A stretch of 64,000 nucleotides of DNA. It comes from Pseudomonas_T sp032052615 (GTDB taxonomy: Bacteria; Pseudomonadota; Gammaproteobacteria; Pseudomonadales; Pseudomonadaceae). Numbering within the stretch: the stretch's first letter is position 1; the number at the start of each line of letters is the position of its first letter. A program made the translations under genes and the position numbers. The stretch lies in contig DAMBWF010000002.1 of NCBI GenBank assembly GCA_032052615.1, forward strand, positions 372,001 through 436,000, in the 5' to 3' direction. A model generated the notes under the pieces. The model made no database searches. It saw only the letters and a list, made by a program, of their open reading frames with translations, and had not been told where the DNA came from. Positions 37,814-46,719 of this stretch are shown here, piece after piece.

Positions 37814-38785
37814 TCACGGCAGCGCCGACTCGGGGTAGACGGCGTCGCTCACCTTCAGCGGCTTGGGGATCAGCTGGATGCGCTGGAAGGCATCGGCCAG
37901 CTTCTGCTGCTCGGCGACGATGGCCGGGTCCATGGCCACAGCCTTGTAGTTGCGTCGCTCGCTGGCCACCTTCAGCACATCGGCGGCGATGCCTAGTTGT
38001 GGCGCCAGCAGGTCGGCCACCGCCTGGGGGTTGGCGTTGGCCCAGTCGCCGGTCCGCTGGAGCTGCTCGAAGAACACCTTCAGCAGGGGCCGGTGGGCGT
38101 CGGCGAAGGCGGCGGTGGACAGGTAGAAGGTGCGGTTGTTGGACAGTCCCTGGCCGTCCCGCAGGGTCTTCACCGGCAGCGTCTGCTGGGCGGCGGCGAG
38201 GAACGGGTCCCACAGGCCCACGGCATCCACGCTCCCTGATTGCAGGGCGGCCACCGCGTCGGCGGCGTTGTTGACGTAGGCCGGCGCGATATCGGCGTAG
38301 GTCAGGCCGGCTTCCTCCAGGGCCAGCACCAGCAGGTACTGGGCGTTCCAACCACGGCCGATGGCGACCCGCTTGCCCTTGAGGTCGGCCACCGTGGTGA
38401 TCGGCCCGTCCTGCCTGGCCAGCAGGCCGATCCCTTCGGGGTAGGGCTGTTCGGCGGCAAGGTAGACCAGCGGCTTGCCCGCCGCCTGGGCGAACACCGA
38501 CGGGGTGTCGGCGGCGTGGCCCAGATCAATGGCGCCGGCGGCCAGGGCCTCCAGCAATTGCGGGCCGGCGGCGAATTCGTGCCAGCTCACCTTCACGTGC
38601 TGGTCAGCCAAGGCTTTTTCCAGGGCGCCGGTGCCCTTGAGGATGTTGAGGCTGTTGAACTTCTGATAGCCAATGTGCAGGGTGCGCTCGCCGTCGGCGA
38701 ACGCCGAAGCGGCGCCGAGGGAGAGAGCCAGGGTGGCGCCGGCGAACAGGGAGACGAACCGCTTGCCGAACTGCTTAATACTCAT
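37814..38785 (-). CDS. Sulfonate/aliphatic ABC transporter substrate-binding protein (SsuA-like)
   Basis: Periplasmic solute-binding protein of 323 residues. A signal peptide (residues 1-about 31, ending ASAFADG) precedes an NMT1/SsuA-type fold: LHIGYQKFNSLNILKG, LAAGAIDLGHAADTPSVF, and LKGKRVAIGRGWNAQYLL. These resemble proteins binding alkanesulfonates or related compounds. AAGGA lies before the ATG. No permease or ATPase gene is adjacent, so it must use components encoded elsewhere or be an orphan. It is probably co-transcribed with the downstream monooxygenase (84-base gap). Confidence 0.88.
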   Translation of the reverse strand: MSIKQFGKRFVSLFAGATLALSLGAASAFADGERTLHIGYQKFNSLNILKGTGALEKALADQHVKVSWHEFAAGPQLLEALAAGAIDLGHAADTPSVFAQAAGKPLVYLAAEQPYPEGIGLLARQDGPITTVADLKGKRVAIGRGWNAQYLLVLALEEAGLTYADIAPAYVNNAADAVAALQSGSVDAVGLWDPFLAAAQQTLPVKTLRDGQGLSNNRTFYLSTAAFADAHRPLLKVFFEQLQRTGDWANANPQAVADLLAPQLGIAADVLKVASERRNYKAVAMDPAIVAEQQKLADAFQRIQLIPKPLKVSDAVYPESALP

Positions 38786-38835
38786 TGCAAGGTCCTTATA
38801 GTGTTTTTTGTGCTTCTGGTTATAAAAAGAAGCCG

Positions 38836-38865
38836 ACTATAGGAAGCACCGAGCGAAGCGCTCAA
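38836..38865 (-). promoter_or_regulatory. Probable promoter of the sulfonate-type gene pair
   Basis: On the minus strand TTGAGC (38865-38860) and TATAGT (38841-38836) are 18 bases apart. The spacer contains the palindrome GAGCG-AAG-CGCTC (38851-38863), a possible operator. The surrounding 238-base divergent gap to hemE is AT-rich, unlike the rest of the window. Confidence 0.5.
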
Positions 38866-39023
38866 CGTTTTTATTCCGAATTAATAGATTTTTTTGGAAA
38901 TAAGATAGCAAAGTAGAATATAAACCGACATTGGCGTTCCTCCGACCCGTCGCCGCGTCGGCGCGACTTTCCCCCTCTGGCATTTACAGCGAAAATGCCC
39001 GCACTTTTTTGCCGGAAAACGCC

Positions 39024-40091
39024 ATGACCGCCCTGAAGAATGATCGCTTCCTTCGCGCCCTGCTCAAGCAGCCCGTCGACGTCACCCCGGTGTGGATGAT
39101 GCGCCAGGCCGGGCGCTACCTGCCGGAGTACCGCGCCACCCGCGCGCGCGCTGGCGACTTCATGAGCCTGTGCAAGAGCCCCGAACTGGCCTGCGAGGTC
39201 ACCTTGCAGCCTTTGGAGCGCTACCCACTGGACGCGGCGATCCTGTTCTCCGACATCCTCACCATCCCCGACGCCATGGGCCTCGGCCTGCACTTCGAGA
39301 CCGGCGAGGGCCCGCGCTTTCGCAAGCCCCTGCGTAACGCGGCGGACATCGACGCGTTGCCGGTGCCGGACGCGGAGCGGGACCTGGGCTACGTGATCGA
39401 CGCGGTGCGTACCATCCGCCGCGAGCTGAACGGCCGGGTGCCGCTGATCGGCTTCTCCGGCAGCCCCTGGACCCTGGCCACCTACATGGTGGAAGGCGGC
39501 TCCTCCAAGGACTTCCGTCGCAGCAAGGCGATGCTCTACGACGAGCCCCAGGTGATGCACCGGTTGCTGGACAAGCTGGCCCGCGCGGTGACCGATTACC
39601 TCAACGCGCAGATCCGCGCCGGCGCCCAGGCCGTGCAGATCTTCGATACCTGGGGCGGCAGCCTGTCCTCGACGGCCTATCTGGAGTTCTCCCTGGCCTA
39701 CATGCGGCGCATCGTCGACGGCCTGCTCCGCGAGCACGAGGGCCGGCGCGTGCCGGTGATCCTGTTCACCAAGAACGGCGGGCTCTGGCTGGAGTCCATG
39801 GCCGCCAGCGGCGCCGACGCCCTGGGCCTGGACTGGACCTGCGACATCGGCGAGGCGCGCCGCCGGGTCGGCGAGCGGGTCGCCCTGCAAGGCAACATGG
39901 ACCCCAGCGTGCTCTACGCCCAGCCGGCCACCATCCGCGCCGAAGTGGCGCGCATCCTCGCCAGCTACGGCCCCGGCCCGGGCCATGTGTTCAACCTCGG
40001 CCACGGCATCACCCCGGAAGTGGACCCGGCCCACGCCGGCGCCTTCATCGAGGCGGTGCACGAGCTCTCGGCGGCCTACCACCAAGGCTGA
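39024..40091 (+). CDS. hemE: Uroporphyrinogen decarboxylase
   Basis: Decarboxylates uroporphyrinogen III to coproporphyrinogen III in heme synthesis. The start MTALKNDRFLRALLKQPV gives 355 residues, the usual length. The longer open frame upstream has no family sequence. PVWMMRQAGRYLPEYR and GFSGSPWTLATYMVEGG are the two family signature regions. The gene is divergent from the sulfonate-type pair. Confidence 0.97.
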   Translation: MTALKNDRFLRALLKQPVDVTPVWMMRQAGRYLPEYRATRARAGDFMSLCKSPELACEVTLQPLERYPLDAAILFSDILTIPDAMGLGLHFETGEGPRFRKPLRNAADIDALPVPDAERDLGYVIDAVRTIRRELNGRVPLIGFSGSPWTLATYMVEGGSSKDFRRSKAMLYDEPQVMHRLLDKLARAVTDYLNAQIRAGAQAVQIFDTWGGSLSSTAYLEFSLAYMRRIVDGLLREHEGRRVPVILFTKNGGLWLESMAASGADALGLDWTCDIGEARRRVGERVALQGNMDPSVLYAQPATIRAEVARILASYGPGPGHVFNLGHGITPEVDPAHAGAFIEAVHELSAAYHQG

Positions 40092-40114
40092 TCGTGCTTG
40101 GCCACATCCATCTG

Positions 40115-40132
40115 GCGCCGCCGCAGCGGCGC
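40115..40132 (+). terminator. Hairpin downstream of hemE
   Basis: The perfect seven-base arms GCGCCGC and GCGGCGC flank a CGCA tetraloop, 23 bases after the hemE stop in the convergent gap to the stress-protein gene. No T-run follows, so termination strength is unclear. Confidence 0.45.
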
Positions 40133-40315
40133 TGCCCGGAGTCGTTCGGCGAGGGGCGGTAGGCTTCTGGTGGCCGTTAGTGCAGCCTGTCGCGGCCGCG
40201 CGGCGCTGATACCAGTCGCCCGGTCGGCGCTACAAGGCCAGCCAGGCGTTTACACCGAGTTGCTGCGTCGCTCGGCCGTCGCGGATCCGCCCGAGCATGT
40301 CCGTCATGGTCCCGC

Positions 40316-41125
40316 TCAACGTACCAGCAGCACGTCGCAGGGCGGGGCTTGCAGCAGGTGGGTCGGCAGGTGTCCCAAAGGTGCCTGGGCATGCAGGCCG
40401 CGGGCGTGGTGGCCCAGGGCGAGCAGGTCGGTGTCCCGCTCGCGGAGGGCGAGCGCCAGGGCCTCCGCCACCCGGCCCCGTCGCAGTTCCAGGCTCAGCC
40501 GGGGGCCCCGGGGCGGCAGGGTGGCGCGTTCGTCCGCGACACGCCGTTCCATCAGCGCGCCCCGGGCCCGCCAATAGGCATCGGCCTGGTCTGGCGCTTC
40601 GCCGTCCGCTTCCTCGAAGACGTGCAGCGCCCGCAGTTCGGCCTCGGCCGGCAGCAGCAGGTAGGCCGTTTCCAAGGCCAGCCGCGCGCACAGCGAGGCG
40701 TCCAGGGCCACCAGGGCGCGGGCGTGGGGCGCTGGCTCGTCCCGGGCCGCGAGCAGCAAGGGCACCGGGCAGGCCCGCGCCAGGCGCTCCAGGTTGCACC
40801 CGGCAAAGCGCGCGGCGTCGCGGTGATGGGGACCGACCACCAGCAGGTCGCCGCCTTCCTCGGCCAGGTGCGCCATGATCGTTTCGGCGGGGCGGCCGGC
40901 GGTGATCCGGACGCGCGGTTCCGCCTCTAGGGCCTCGCAGGCGTCCAGGCGCTGGCGCAGCTCGGCTTCCAGGTCCTCGCGCAGGGCGCCCAGCGCGCGG
41001 GCATCGGGCATGACGTGCAGCAGCGTCAGCCGCGCGCGGTGCTGTTCGGCCAGGCGCAGGGCGCGACGAAGCGCGCGATCCGCCTCCAGGCTGAGGTCGT
41101 GGGCGACGAGGATGTGGGTGAACAT
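40316..41125 (-). CDS. Universal stress protein with two Usp domains
   Basis: Cytoplasmic stress protein of 269 residues with two tandem UspA-like domains (about 1-140 and 145-269). The first starts MFTHILVAHDLSLEADRAL and ends GDLLVVGPH...CPVPLLLAA. The second repeats ARALVALDASL...DLLALGHHARG...PPCDVLLVR. The start follows a GGAG site. The open frame extends far upstream through other genes, but only this part has family sequence. Confidence 0.9.
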   Translation of the reverse strand: MFTHILVAHDLSLEADRALRRALRLAEQHRARLTLLHVMPDARALGALREDLEAELRQRLDACEALEAEPRVRITAGRPAETIMAHLAEEGGDLLVVGPHHRDAARFAGCNLERLARACPVPLLLAARDEPAPHARALVALDASLCARLALETAYLLLPAEAELRALHVFEEADGEAPDQADAYWRARGALMERRVADERATLPPRGPRLSLELRRGRVAEALALALRERDTDLLALGHHARGLHAQAPLGHLPTHLLQAPPCDVLLVR

Positions 41126-41183
41126 GGGCGGGTCCTCCGGGAAGGAGGGCAGTCTGCGGACCCCGTGCGCGCCTGGCGTTGAT

Positions 41184-41630
41184 CTACGGCAAGGGCGCGA
41201 TGCCCTGGCCGCGCAGCCAGTCGAGCAGCCTGGGCAGCGGCAGGGCGCCGCTCTGGCGGGCGACTTCGTGGCCGTCCCGGTACAGCAGCAGGCTGGGGAT
41301 CGAGCGGATGCCCAGCTGGCCGGCGAGGCGCGGCTGGGCCTCGCTGTCCAGCTTGGCCAGGCGGCAGCGTCCGCGCAGGCGGGCGGCGGCCTGCTCGAAC
41401 ACCGGCGCGAAGGCGCGGCAGGGCCCGCACCAGGCGGCCCAGACATCCACCAGGAGCGGCAGGTCGCCCTTGAGCTGGCGGGCGAACCCCGCTTCGTCGA
41501 GGGCGAACGGCGCCTCGCTCAGCACCGGGCGCTTGCAGTGGCCGCAGCGCGGCGCGTCGTCCAGGCGCGTCGCGGGCAGGCGGTTGAGGCTCGCGCAGTG
41601 GGCGCAGGGGATCAGCAGGGACTCGCTCAT
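41184..41630 (-). CDS. trxC: Thioredoxin 2 (TrxC)
   Basis: Zinc-containing thioredoxin that reduces protein disulfides. The 148-residue protein has an N-terminal zinc-binding region with two CxxC pairs (Cys9/12, Cys29/32) and the active site WCGPC (Cys68/71). The cis-proline region follows (SIPSLLLYRDG). The start ATG lies 62 bases after metY. The much longer open frame in this register is a shadow. Confidence 0.93.
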   Translation of the reverse strand: MSESLLIPCAHCASLNRLPATRLDDAPRCGHCKRPVLSEAPFALDEAGFARQLKGDLPLLVDVWAAWCGPCRAFAPVFEQAAARLRGRCRLAKLDSEAQPRLAGQLGIRSIPSLLLYRDGHEVARQSGALPLPRLLDWLRGQGIAPLP

Positions 41631-41692
41631 GGTCGGCTCCGTGGAATCGGTCGATCCGATATGCGGGCCGCCGCGTCCGGTTCCAAGGGCCG

Positions 41693-42997
41693 TCAGCCGC
41701 GCGATACCTTCAGCGCCTGCTCCAGGTCGGCGCGGATGTCGTCGATGTGCTCGATGCCAATGGACAGCCGCACCATGTCCCGGGGCACCCCGGCCTTCGC
41801 CAGTTCCTCGTCGCTGAGTTGGCGGTGGGTGGTGGACGCCGGGTGGCAGGCCAGGGATTTGGCGTCGCCGATGTTCACCAGGCGCACCACCAGCTTGAGC
41901 GCGTCGATGAAGCGCGCGCCGGCTTCCTGGCCGCCGACGATGCCGAAGGACAGGATCGATGCCGGTCGCCCGCCCAGGTAGCGGCGCGCCAAGTCGTGCT
42001 CGGGGTGGTCTTCCAGGCCGGCGTAGTTGACCCAGGCCACCTGCGGGTGCTGGCGCAGATAGCGGGCGATCGCCAGAGCGTTCTCGGTGTGGCGTTCCAT
42101 GCGCAGGGCCAGGGTTTCCAGGCCCTGCAGGATCAGGAAGGCATTGAATGGCGACAGCGCCGCCCCGGTGTTGCGCAACGGCACCACCCGGCAGCGGCCG
42201 ATGAAGGCGGCGGGACCGAAGGCTTCGGTGTAGGTGACGCCGTGGTAGGACGGGTCCGGGGTGTTCAGCAGCGGGAAGCGCGCCGCGTGTTCGGCCCAGG
42301 GAAAGTGGCCGGCGTCCACCACGATGCCACCGATGCTGGTGCCGTGGCCGCCGATGTACTTGGTCAGGGAGTGCACCACGATGTCCGCGCCATGCTCGAA
42401 CGGCCGGCAGAGGATGGGCGTGGCCACGGTGTTGTCGACGATCAGCGGCACGCCGTGGCGGTGGGCGGCCTCGGCCAGGGCCGCGAGGTCGACGATGTTG
42501 CCCGCCGGGTTGCCGATGGATTCGCAGAACACCGCCTTGGTCTTGTCGTCGATCAGCGCTTCCAGGGCGGCGATGTCGTCGTGGGGCGCGAAGCGGGTCT
42601 GGATGCCGAAGCGCGGCAGGGTGTGGGCCAGCAGGTTGTAGGTGCCGCCGTAGAGCTTGGCCACCGAGACGATGTTGTCGCCGGCCTCGGCCACGGTCTG
42701 GATGGCGTAGGTGATGGCGGCCATGCCCGAGGCCACCGCCAGGGCGCCGACCCCGCCTTCCAGGGCGGCGACGCGCTTCTCCAGGACGTCGTTGGTGGGG
42801 TTCATGATCCGCGAGTAGATGTTGCCGGCCACCTTCAGGTCGAACAGGTCCGCGCCGTGCTGGGTGTCGTCGAAGGCATAGGAGCTGGTCTGGTAGATCG
42901 GCACCGCCACCGCCTTGGTGGTGGGGTCGGGCGAATAGCCGCCGTGGATCGCCACGGTTTCGGGTTTCAGGGCGGGCGTGGAGGCGTCTTGGCTCAT
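41693..42997 (-). CDS. metY: O-acetylhomoserine (O-succinylhomoserine) sulfhydrylase
   Basis: PLP-dependent enzyme of the Cys/Met metabolism family that forms homocysteine from an acylhomoserine and sulfide. The start MSQDASTPALKPETVAIHGG has an AGGA site and gives 434 residues. A frame 26 codons longer is open but less likely. The PLP lysine lies in HSLTKYIGGHGTS. FVNIGDAKSLACHPASTTH-like text near the C-terminus is typical of MetY rather than MetB. Whether the donor is acetyl- or succinylhomoserine is not visible. Confidence 0.92.
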   Translation of the reverse strand: MSQDASTPALKPETVAIHGGYSPDPTTKAVAVPIYQTSSYAFDDTQHGADLFDLKVAGNIYSRIMNPTNDVLEKRVAALEGGVGALAVASGMAAITYAIQTVAEAGDNIVSVAKLYGGTYNLLAHTLPRFGIQTRFAPHDDIAALEALIDDKTKAVFCESIGNPAGNIVDLAALAEAAHRHGVPLIVDNTVATPILCRPFEHGADIVVHSLTKYIGGHGTSIGGIVVDAGHFPWAEHAARFPLLNTPDPSYHGVTYTEAFGPAAFIGRCRVVPLRNTGAALSPFNAFLILQGLETLALRMERHTENALAIARYLRQHPQVAWVNYAGLEDHPEHDLARRYLGGRPASILSFGIVGGQEAGARFIDALKLVVRLVNIGDAKSLACHPASTTHRQLSDEELAKAGVPRDMVRLSIGIEHIDDIRADLEQALKVSRG

Positions 42998-43138
42998 GGG
43001 GGCGTCCTGGTGGAAGGCGGGCCCGGTAGCATGGAAAAGCCCGGCCTCTCGGGTCAATAACCCAAGGCAAGGCATATCCCGTTTTTCTAGATCTTTTGTT
43101 TATAAGATGTACGCCACCGGGCATGCCCCGCTGGAGAC

Positions 43139-44293
43139 TCAGGGCGCGCGGCCGGCGGCGTCCTGGGTGCGCAACACATGCAGTTCGCCCTGATTGTTGC
43201 CCCAGCCCGACACCAGCACCCAGCCGTGGTCGCTGACAGCCAGGTGCTGGATCGAATTCAAGGGCTGGCCGGCCCCGTCGAGCACCGTGAGCGCGCCCAC
43301 GGCCGTGCGCGCGGGCGCGTCCCACAGTGTCACCGAGCCGTCTTGGCAGGCCACCGCCAAGCGCCCCCCGTCGGAGAGCGCCACGGCGGAAACGGGGGTG
43401 GTGGTTTCGACTTCGTGAACCAGGCGCAGCGGATCAAGGGTGTATACCCGGGCGCGCGTCTCGTGGGCCACGACGAACAACGGCGCCTTGGGCGCCACGG
43501 CCAGTTGGGTGAAGCCCGACGAGAACCAGGCGCCTGGACAGGTGCCGACGAGGCGCGGGGCCGGCAGCGTCCAGACTTCGCAGGCGCCTTGATCGCCCGC
43601 GATCACGACCTGGCGGCCGCCTTGTAGCAGCGCGGCATCGTCCAGGTGAAGGCCGCTTTCCCATAGCGTGGATTGGCCGGTCAAGGGGTCGTGCAACACG
43701 AGCAGGTCGCGCGTGACGTCGGCCGTCAGCACGGCGCCTGCCTCGGTCAAGCGGTAGCTGCCCGCCCCGCCCGGGTGGGCGGTGGGCACGCGTTCCGTCA
43801 ATTGCCCGGTCTGCCAGTCCATCCACTGGTTGTAGTAACCGGCATAGCGAGCATTCGCGACGACGGGCCGTTCTCCTTGGTACCTGAAATGCCGCTCAAA
43901 GCGAGGTCCGGTCTGGCTCGGTGAGGCTACTCGCAGCGTTACCCGTTCGAGGCGCTTACCGTTCCGTTCTTCATGGGCGATGTAATAGGGGCCGCTCTCG
44001 AGGAAGCCGGCTCCCAAGATTCGGTCCAAGCGATTCGCACTGATGAACTGGTCGATAGCCGTATGACGCTGGCTTTCGTACAGACGAACCGTCTGGCGCT
44101 CTCCAGCGGCGAGAAAATGACTCCCATCACTAGAAAATGCCAGCAACGGGGGGGGGAGGCGCCAAGCATCCGAGCCTAGGTCAAGCAAGGCAGGCGGATT
44201 GCCAGGCAAGGTGGGCGGGGTGTGACACCCTGCTAGGACCAAGAAGGCCAAGGCAAGCAGTGGGCGGGTAAGGGCGCGTTCCTGAGCGTTCAT
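43139..44293 (-). CDS. Unknown lipoprotein, probable beta-propeller
   Basis: Lipoprotein of 384 residues with a signal peptide ending in the lipobox LVLAGC (cysteine near residue 23). The mature part contains repeated beta-rich stretches ending in forms such as VRLYESQ, LVLHDPLTGQS, CEVWTLPA, ARVYTLDPLRL and VTLWDAPARTAVG. These are WD40/YVTN-like and suggest a seven-bladed propeller. The start ATG overlaps the upstream frameshifted gene by 4 bases, so the two form one translational unit. The DNA is less GC-rich than its neighbours. Function unknown. Partner or immunity-type role is only a guess. Confidence 0.7.
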   Translation of the reverse strand: MNAQERALTRPLLALAFLVLAGCHTPPTLPGNPPALLDLGSDAWRLPPPLLAFSSDGSHFLAAGERQTVRLYESQRHTAIDQFISANRLDRILGAGFLESGPYYIAHEERNGKRLERVTLRVASPSQTGPRFERHFRYQGERPVVANARYAGYYNQWMDWQTGQLTERVPTAHPGGAGSYRLTEAGAVLTADVTRDLLVLHDPLTGQSTLWESGLHLDDAALLQGGRQVVIAGDQGACEVWTLPAPRLVGTCPGAWFSSGFTQLAVAPKAPLFVVAHETRARVYTLDPLRLVHEVETTTPVSAVALSDGGRLAVACQDGSVTLWDAPARTAVGALTVLDGAGQPLNSIQHLAVSDHGWVLVSGWGNNQGELHVLRTQDAAGRAP

Positions 44294-45149
44294 GGGTGGC
44301 CTGCCGACACGAAACCGTAGAAGTAGGGAAGGAATTGCCCGACCGTCAAATCGGTTATCCGGTTGTTGACGGTGGTTAGGCCCCAGGAATAGATGCTGAA
44401 GGACAGACGGGTCTTCAACAAGGCCTCCACCGATGGAGGGTGGGCCGGGTTGTAGCAGCAAGGGCCCAGGCGAAGCGGGCTCTGTACGACCACCCAATGG
44501 TCCGGCGTGCCCAGCAGGGTCTTGGGCGTGCCATGGCCCAGCTTGTTCAGGGGCACCTCTCCGCCGACCTTCTCGACGATGGCCGCGCGGATCAGCAGGC
44601 AGACGAAATGCCCGAGCCCGCATGACGGTCGGCGGCCAGCAACCGGTCGAGGGAGGCGGGTACGTACTGGGCCTGGTTCGATACCGAGACGAACAGGCCG
44701 CAGTGCTGGAACCACTCGGCCATGGTCGCCGAGCCGGTGATACCGGCCGTGGAGGAATCCGGGCCTGCCATCGCCAGGACGCTATTGGAGGCGTCCCGCA
44801 GGCTGGCCAAGGCGACCCAGTCGACGGCCGAGATACGCGAGCCGAGCTGTGCGTTTCGGCACGCCTTTCCCGGTTTCACCCGTAGCGCTCCCAAGGTGGC
44901 TTCGCCGGTTTCCGCCAAGTCGATCACGTAGCGGGCATAGGCATAGGGCGAGGTCTTGGCGACGCAGAACATGAATGCCGCTGGGCCGCATAAGGGGGCT
45001 ATGCCCTGATAAATCGTCTCTGGCGCCTCGATACGAGCATAGAGGTCATCGGCGATCCGACTCCTAAGTTGCGCATGGGAAAGCGTATCGAGCGAAAAGG
45101 CCAATGGGCCGGTGCCCGTTTCGAAGCGCTGGATGAGGCTGTATGGCAT
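44290..45149 (-). pseudogene. Frameshifted gene, putative papain-like cysteine hydrolase
   Basis: Two frames continue each other: residues 1-178 in one frame (45149 to about 44615), then the rest to 44290 shifted by one base. Restoring one base near 44610-44625 gives 861 bases, 286 residues and no internal stop. The protein has no signal peptide. PLCGPAAFMF places a Cys at about residue 54, and GTPDHWVVV places a His at about 218, an order seen in papain-like/NlpC-like enzymes. AAGGA precedes the ATG. Either a true frameshift mutation or a sequencing error is possible. Family not recognised. Confidence 0.6.
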
Positions 45150-45236
45150 GCGGAAGTCCTTGTCCGAAAGCGCCAGGATGACCGATCCAGGCCAGCCGTG
45201 ACTGTGGCGCGCCTCACAGCTTGGGCAAACGACGCT

Positions 45237-46694
45237 TCACGACGAGCAGCTGATCTCCAGGTGCCGGCCCCAGTCCGGCGGTGGCTCGGCGTAGCGGTCC
45301 TCGCCGGGTTGCGCCTCGAAGGGACGGGAGAGGACGTGGTGCAGGTGGCGCACTTCCTCGTAATCGCCGCCCTCGGCGGCGGCAATGGCCTGTTGGGCGA
45401 GGTAATTGCGCAGCACGTACAGCGGGTTGGCCCCGTGCATGCGGGCGCGACGGGTCTCCGCGGGGCCGGGGTCGCGCTGGCAGCGGGCCAGGTAGTCGGC
45501 GCCCCAGGCGTCGAAGCCCGCGAGGTCGACGAAGTCGTCCCGCAGGCGCGTCAGGGCCTCGGCGGGGGAGTGCTCTCCCAGGCGGCGGAAGAACAGGGTG
45601 TAGTCGACCGTACCCTGCATCAATTGCAAGAGGCGCTGGATGTGTTCCTCGTCGCCGTCCTCGGCGCCGGCGAAACCCAGGCGGCGGCGCATCAGGGACA
45701 GGTACTCGGCCTGGTAGAGCGGCAGGAACAGGCCCAGGGCCTCGCGCAGGGCGTCCAGTTCCGCCCGGGGCGTCAGTGCCTGGGCCAGGGCGGCGAGGTT
45801 CCAGTGGGCGATGGGTACCTGGTTGCTGAAGGCGTAGCGGCCGCTGTCGTCGGAATGGTTGCAGATGTAATGGGCGTCGAAGGCGTCGAGGAAGGCGTAG
45901 GGGCCGTAGTCGAAGGTGATGCCGAGGATCGACATGTTGTCGGTGTTCATCACCCCGTGGCAGAAGCCGTAGGCCTGCCAGCGGGCGATCATCGCGGCGG
46001 TGCGCTCCACCACCTCGCGGAACATCGTCTCCACCGGCTGGGGCCGTTCGCTGCAGTCGGGAAAATGCCGGGTCAGGACATGCTCGAAAAGGGTGTCCAG
46101 GTGCTCGTGCTGGCGGGTGTAGTAGAAGTATTCGAAATGGCCGAAGCGCACATGGCTGGGCGCCAGGCGCAGCAGCATGGCGGCGCTCTCCCGGCGCTCG
46201 CGGTAGACCGGGGTGCTGGAGCCGGTGACGCACAGTGCCCGCGATGTGGGAATGCCCAAGGCATGCAGGGCCTCGCTGGCGAGGAACTCGCGGATCGTCG
46301 AGCGCAGCACCGCGCGGCCGTCGCCCATCCGCGAATAAGGGGTCTGGCCGGCGCCCTTGAGGTGCAGGTCCCAGTGCTCGCCGGCCTCGTTGAGCACTTC
46401 TCCCAGCAGCAGACCGCGTCCGTCTCCCAGGCGCGGGTTGTAGACGCCGAACTGATGGCCGGAATAGACCATCGCCCGGGGTTCGGCGGTGGGCCACAGG
46501 CGGTGGCCGCTGAACAGCTCGGTGAACAGCGGCCGCTCCGCTTCCGATGGCGGCAGGTCGAGCAGCGCCAGGGCCGCCGGACTGGCCACCACCAGGCGCG
46601 GATCGGCGATCGGATCGGGCTGCACCTGCGTGGAGAAGGCATCGCCCAGGCGGGCGAAGCGATTGTCGAAGTGCAACTCGTCCAGGCGCTTCAT
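45237..46694 (-). CDS. selO: SelO (YdiU), protein adenylyltransferase
   Basis: Pseudokinase-fold enzyme that AMPylates proteins and is linked to redox stress. The 485-residue protein starts MKRLDELHFDNRFARLGD. It contains PRAMVYSGHQFGVYNPRLGDGRG near residues 72-94, the LKGAGQTPYSRMGDGRAVLRS segment, and the metal-binding GVMNTDNMSILGITFDYGPY. The C-terminus ends SCSS, the position where eukaryotic SelO has selenocysteine (here Cys). Neighbour mscK is as in P. aeruginosa. Confidence 0.95.
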   Translation of the reverse strand: MKRLDELHFDNRFARLGDAFSTQVQPDPIADPRLVVASPAALALLDLPPSEAERPLFTELFSGHRLWPTAEPRAMVYSGHQFGVYNPRLGDGRGLLLGEVLNEAGEHWDLHLKGAGQTPYSRMGDGRAVLRSTIREFLASEALHALGIPTSRALCVTGSSTPVYRERRESAAMLLRLAPSHVRFGHFEYFYYTRQHEHLDTLFEHVLTRHFPDCSERPQPVETMFREVVERTAAMIARWQAYGFCHGVMNTDNMSILGITFDYGPYAFLDAFDAHYICNHSDDSGRYAFSNQVPIAHWNLAALAQALTPRAELDALREALGLFLPLYQAEYLSLMRRRLGFAGAEDGDEEHIQRLLQLMQGTVDYTLFFRRLGEHSPAEALTRLRDDFVDLAGFDAWGADYLARCQRDPGPAETRRARMHGANPLYVLRNYLAQQAIAAAEGGDYEEVRHLHHVLSRPFEAQPGEDRYAEPPPDWGRHLEISCSS

Positions 46695-46719
46695 CGGGCG
46701 TCCTCGCGGCCTTGGCCGT

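Noticed and set aside
41631..43325. Upstream extension of the thioredoxin frame
   Set aside because: Arg/Gly/Pro-rich translation of metY in another frame. The thioredoxin start at 41630 is adequate.
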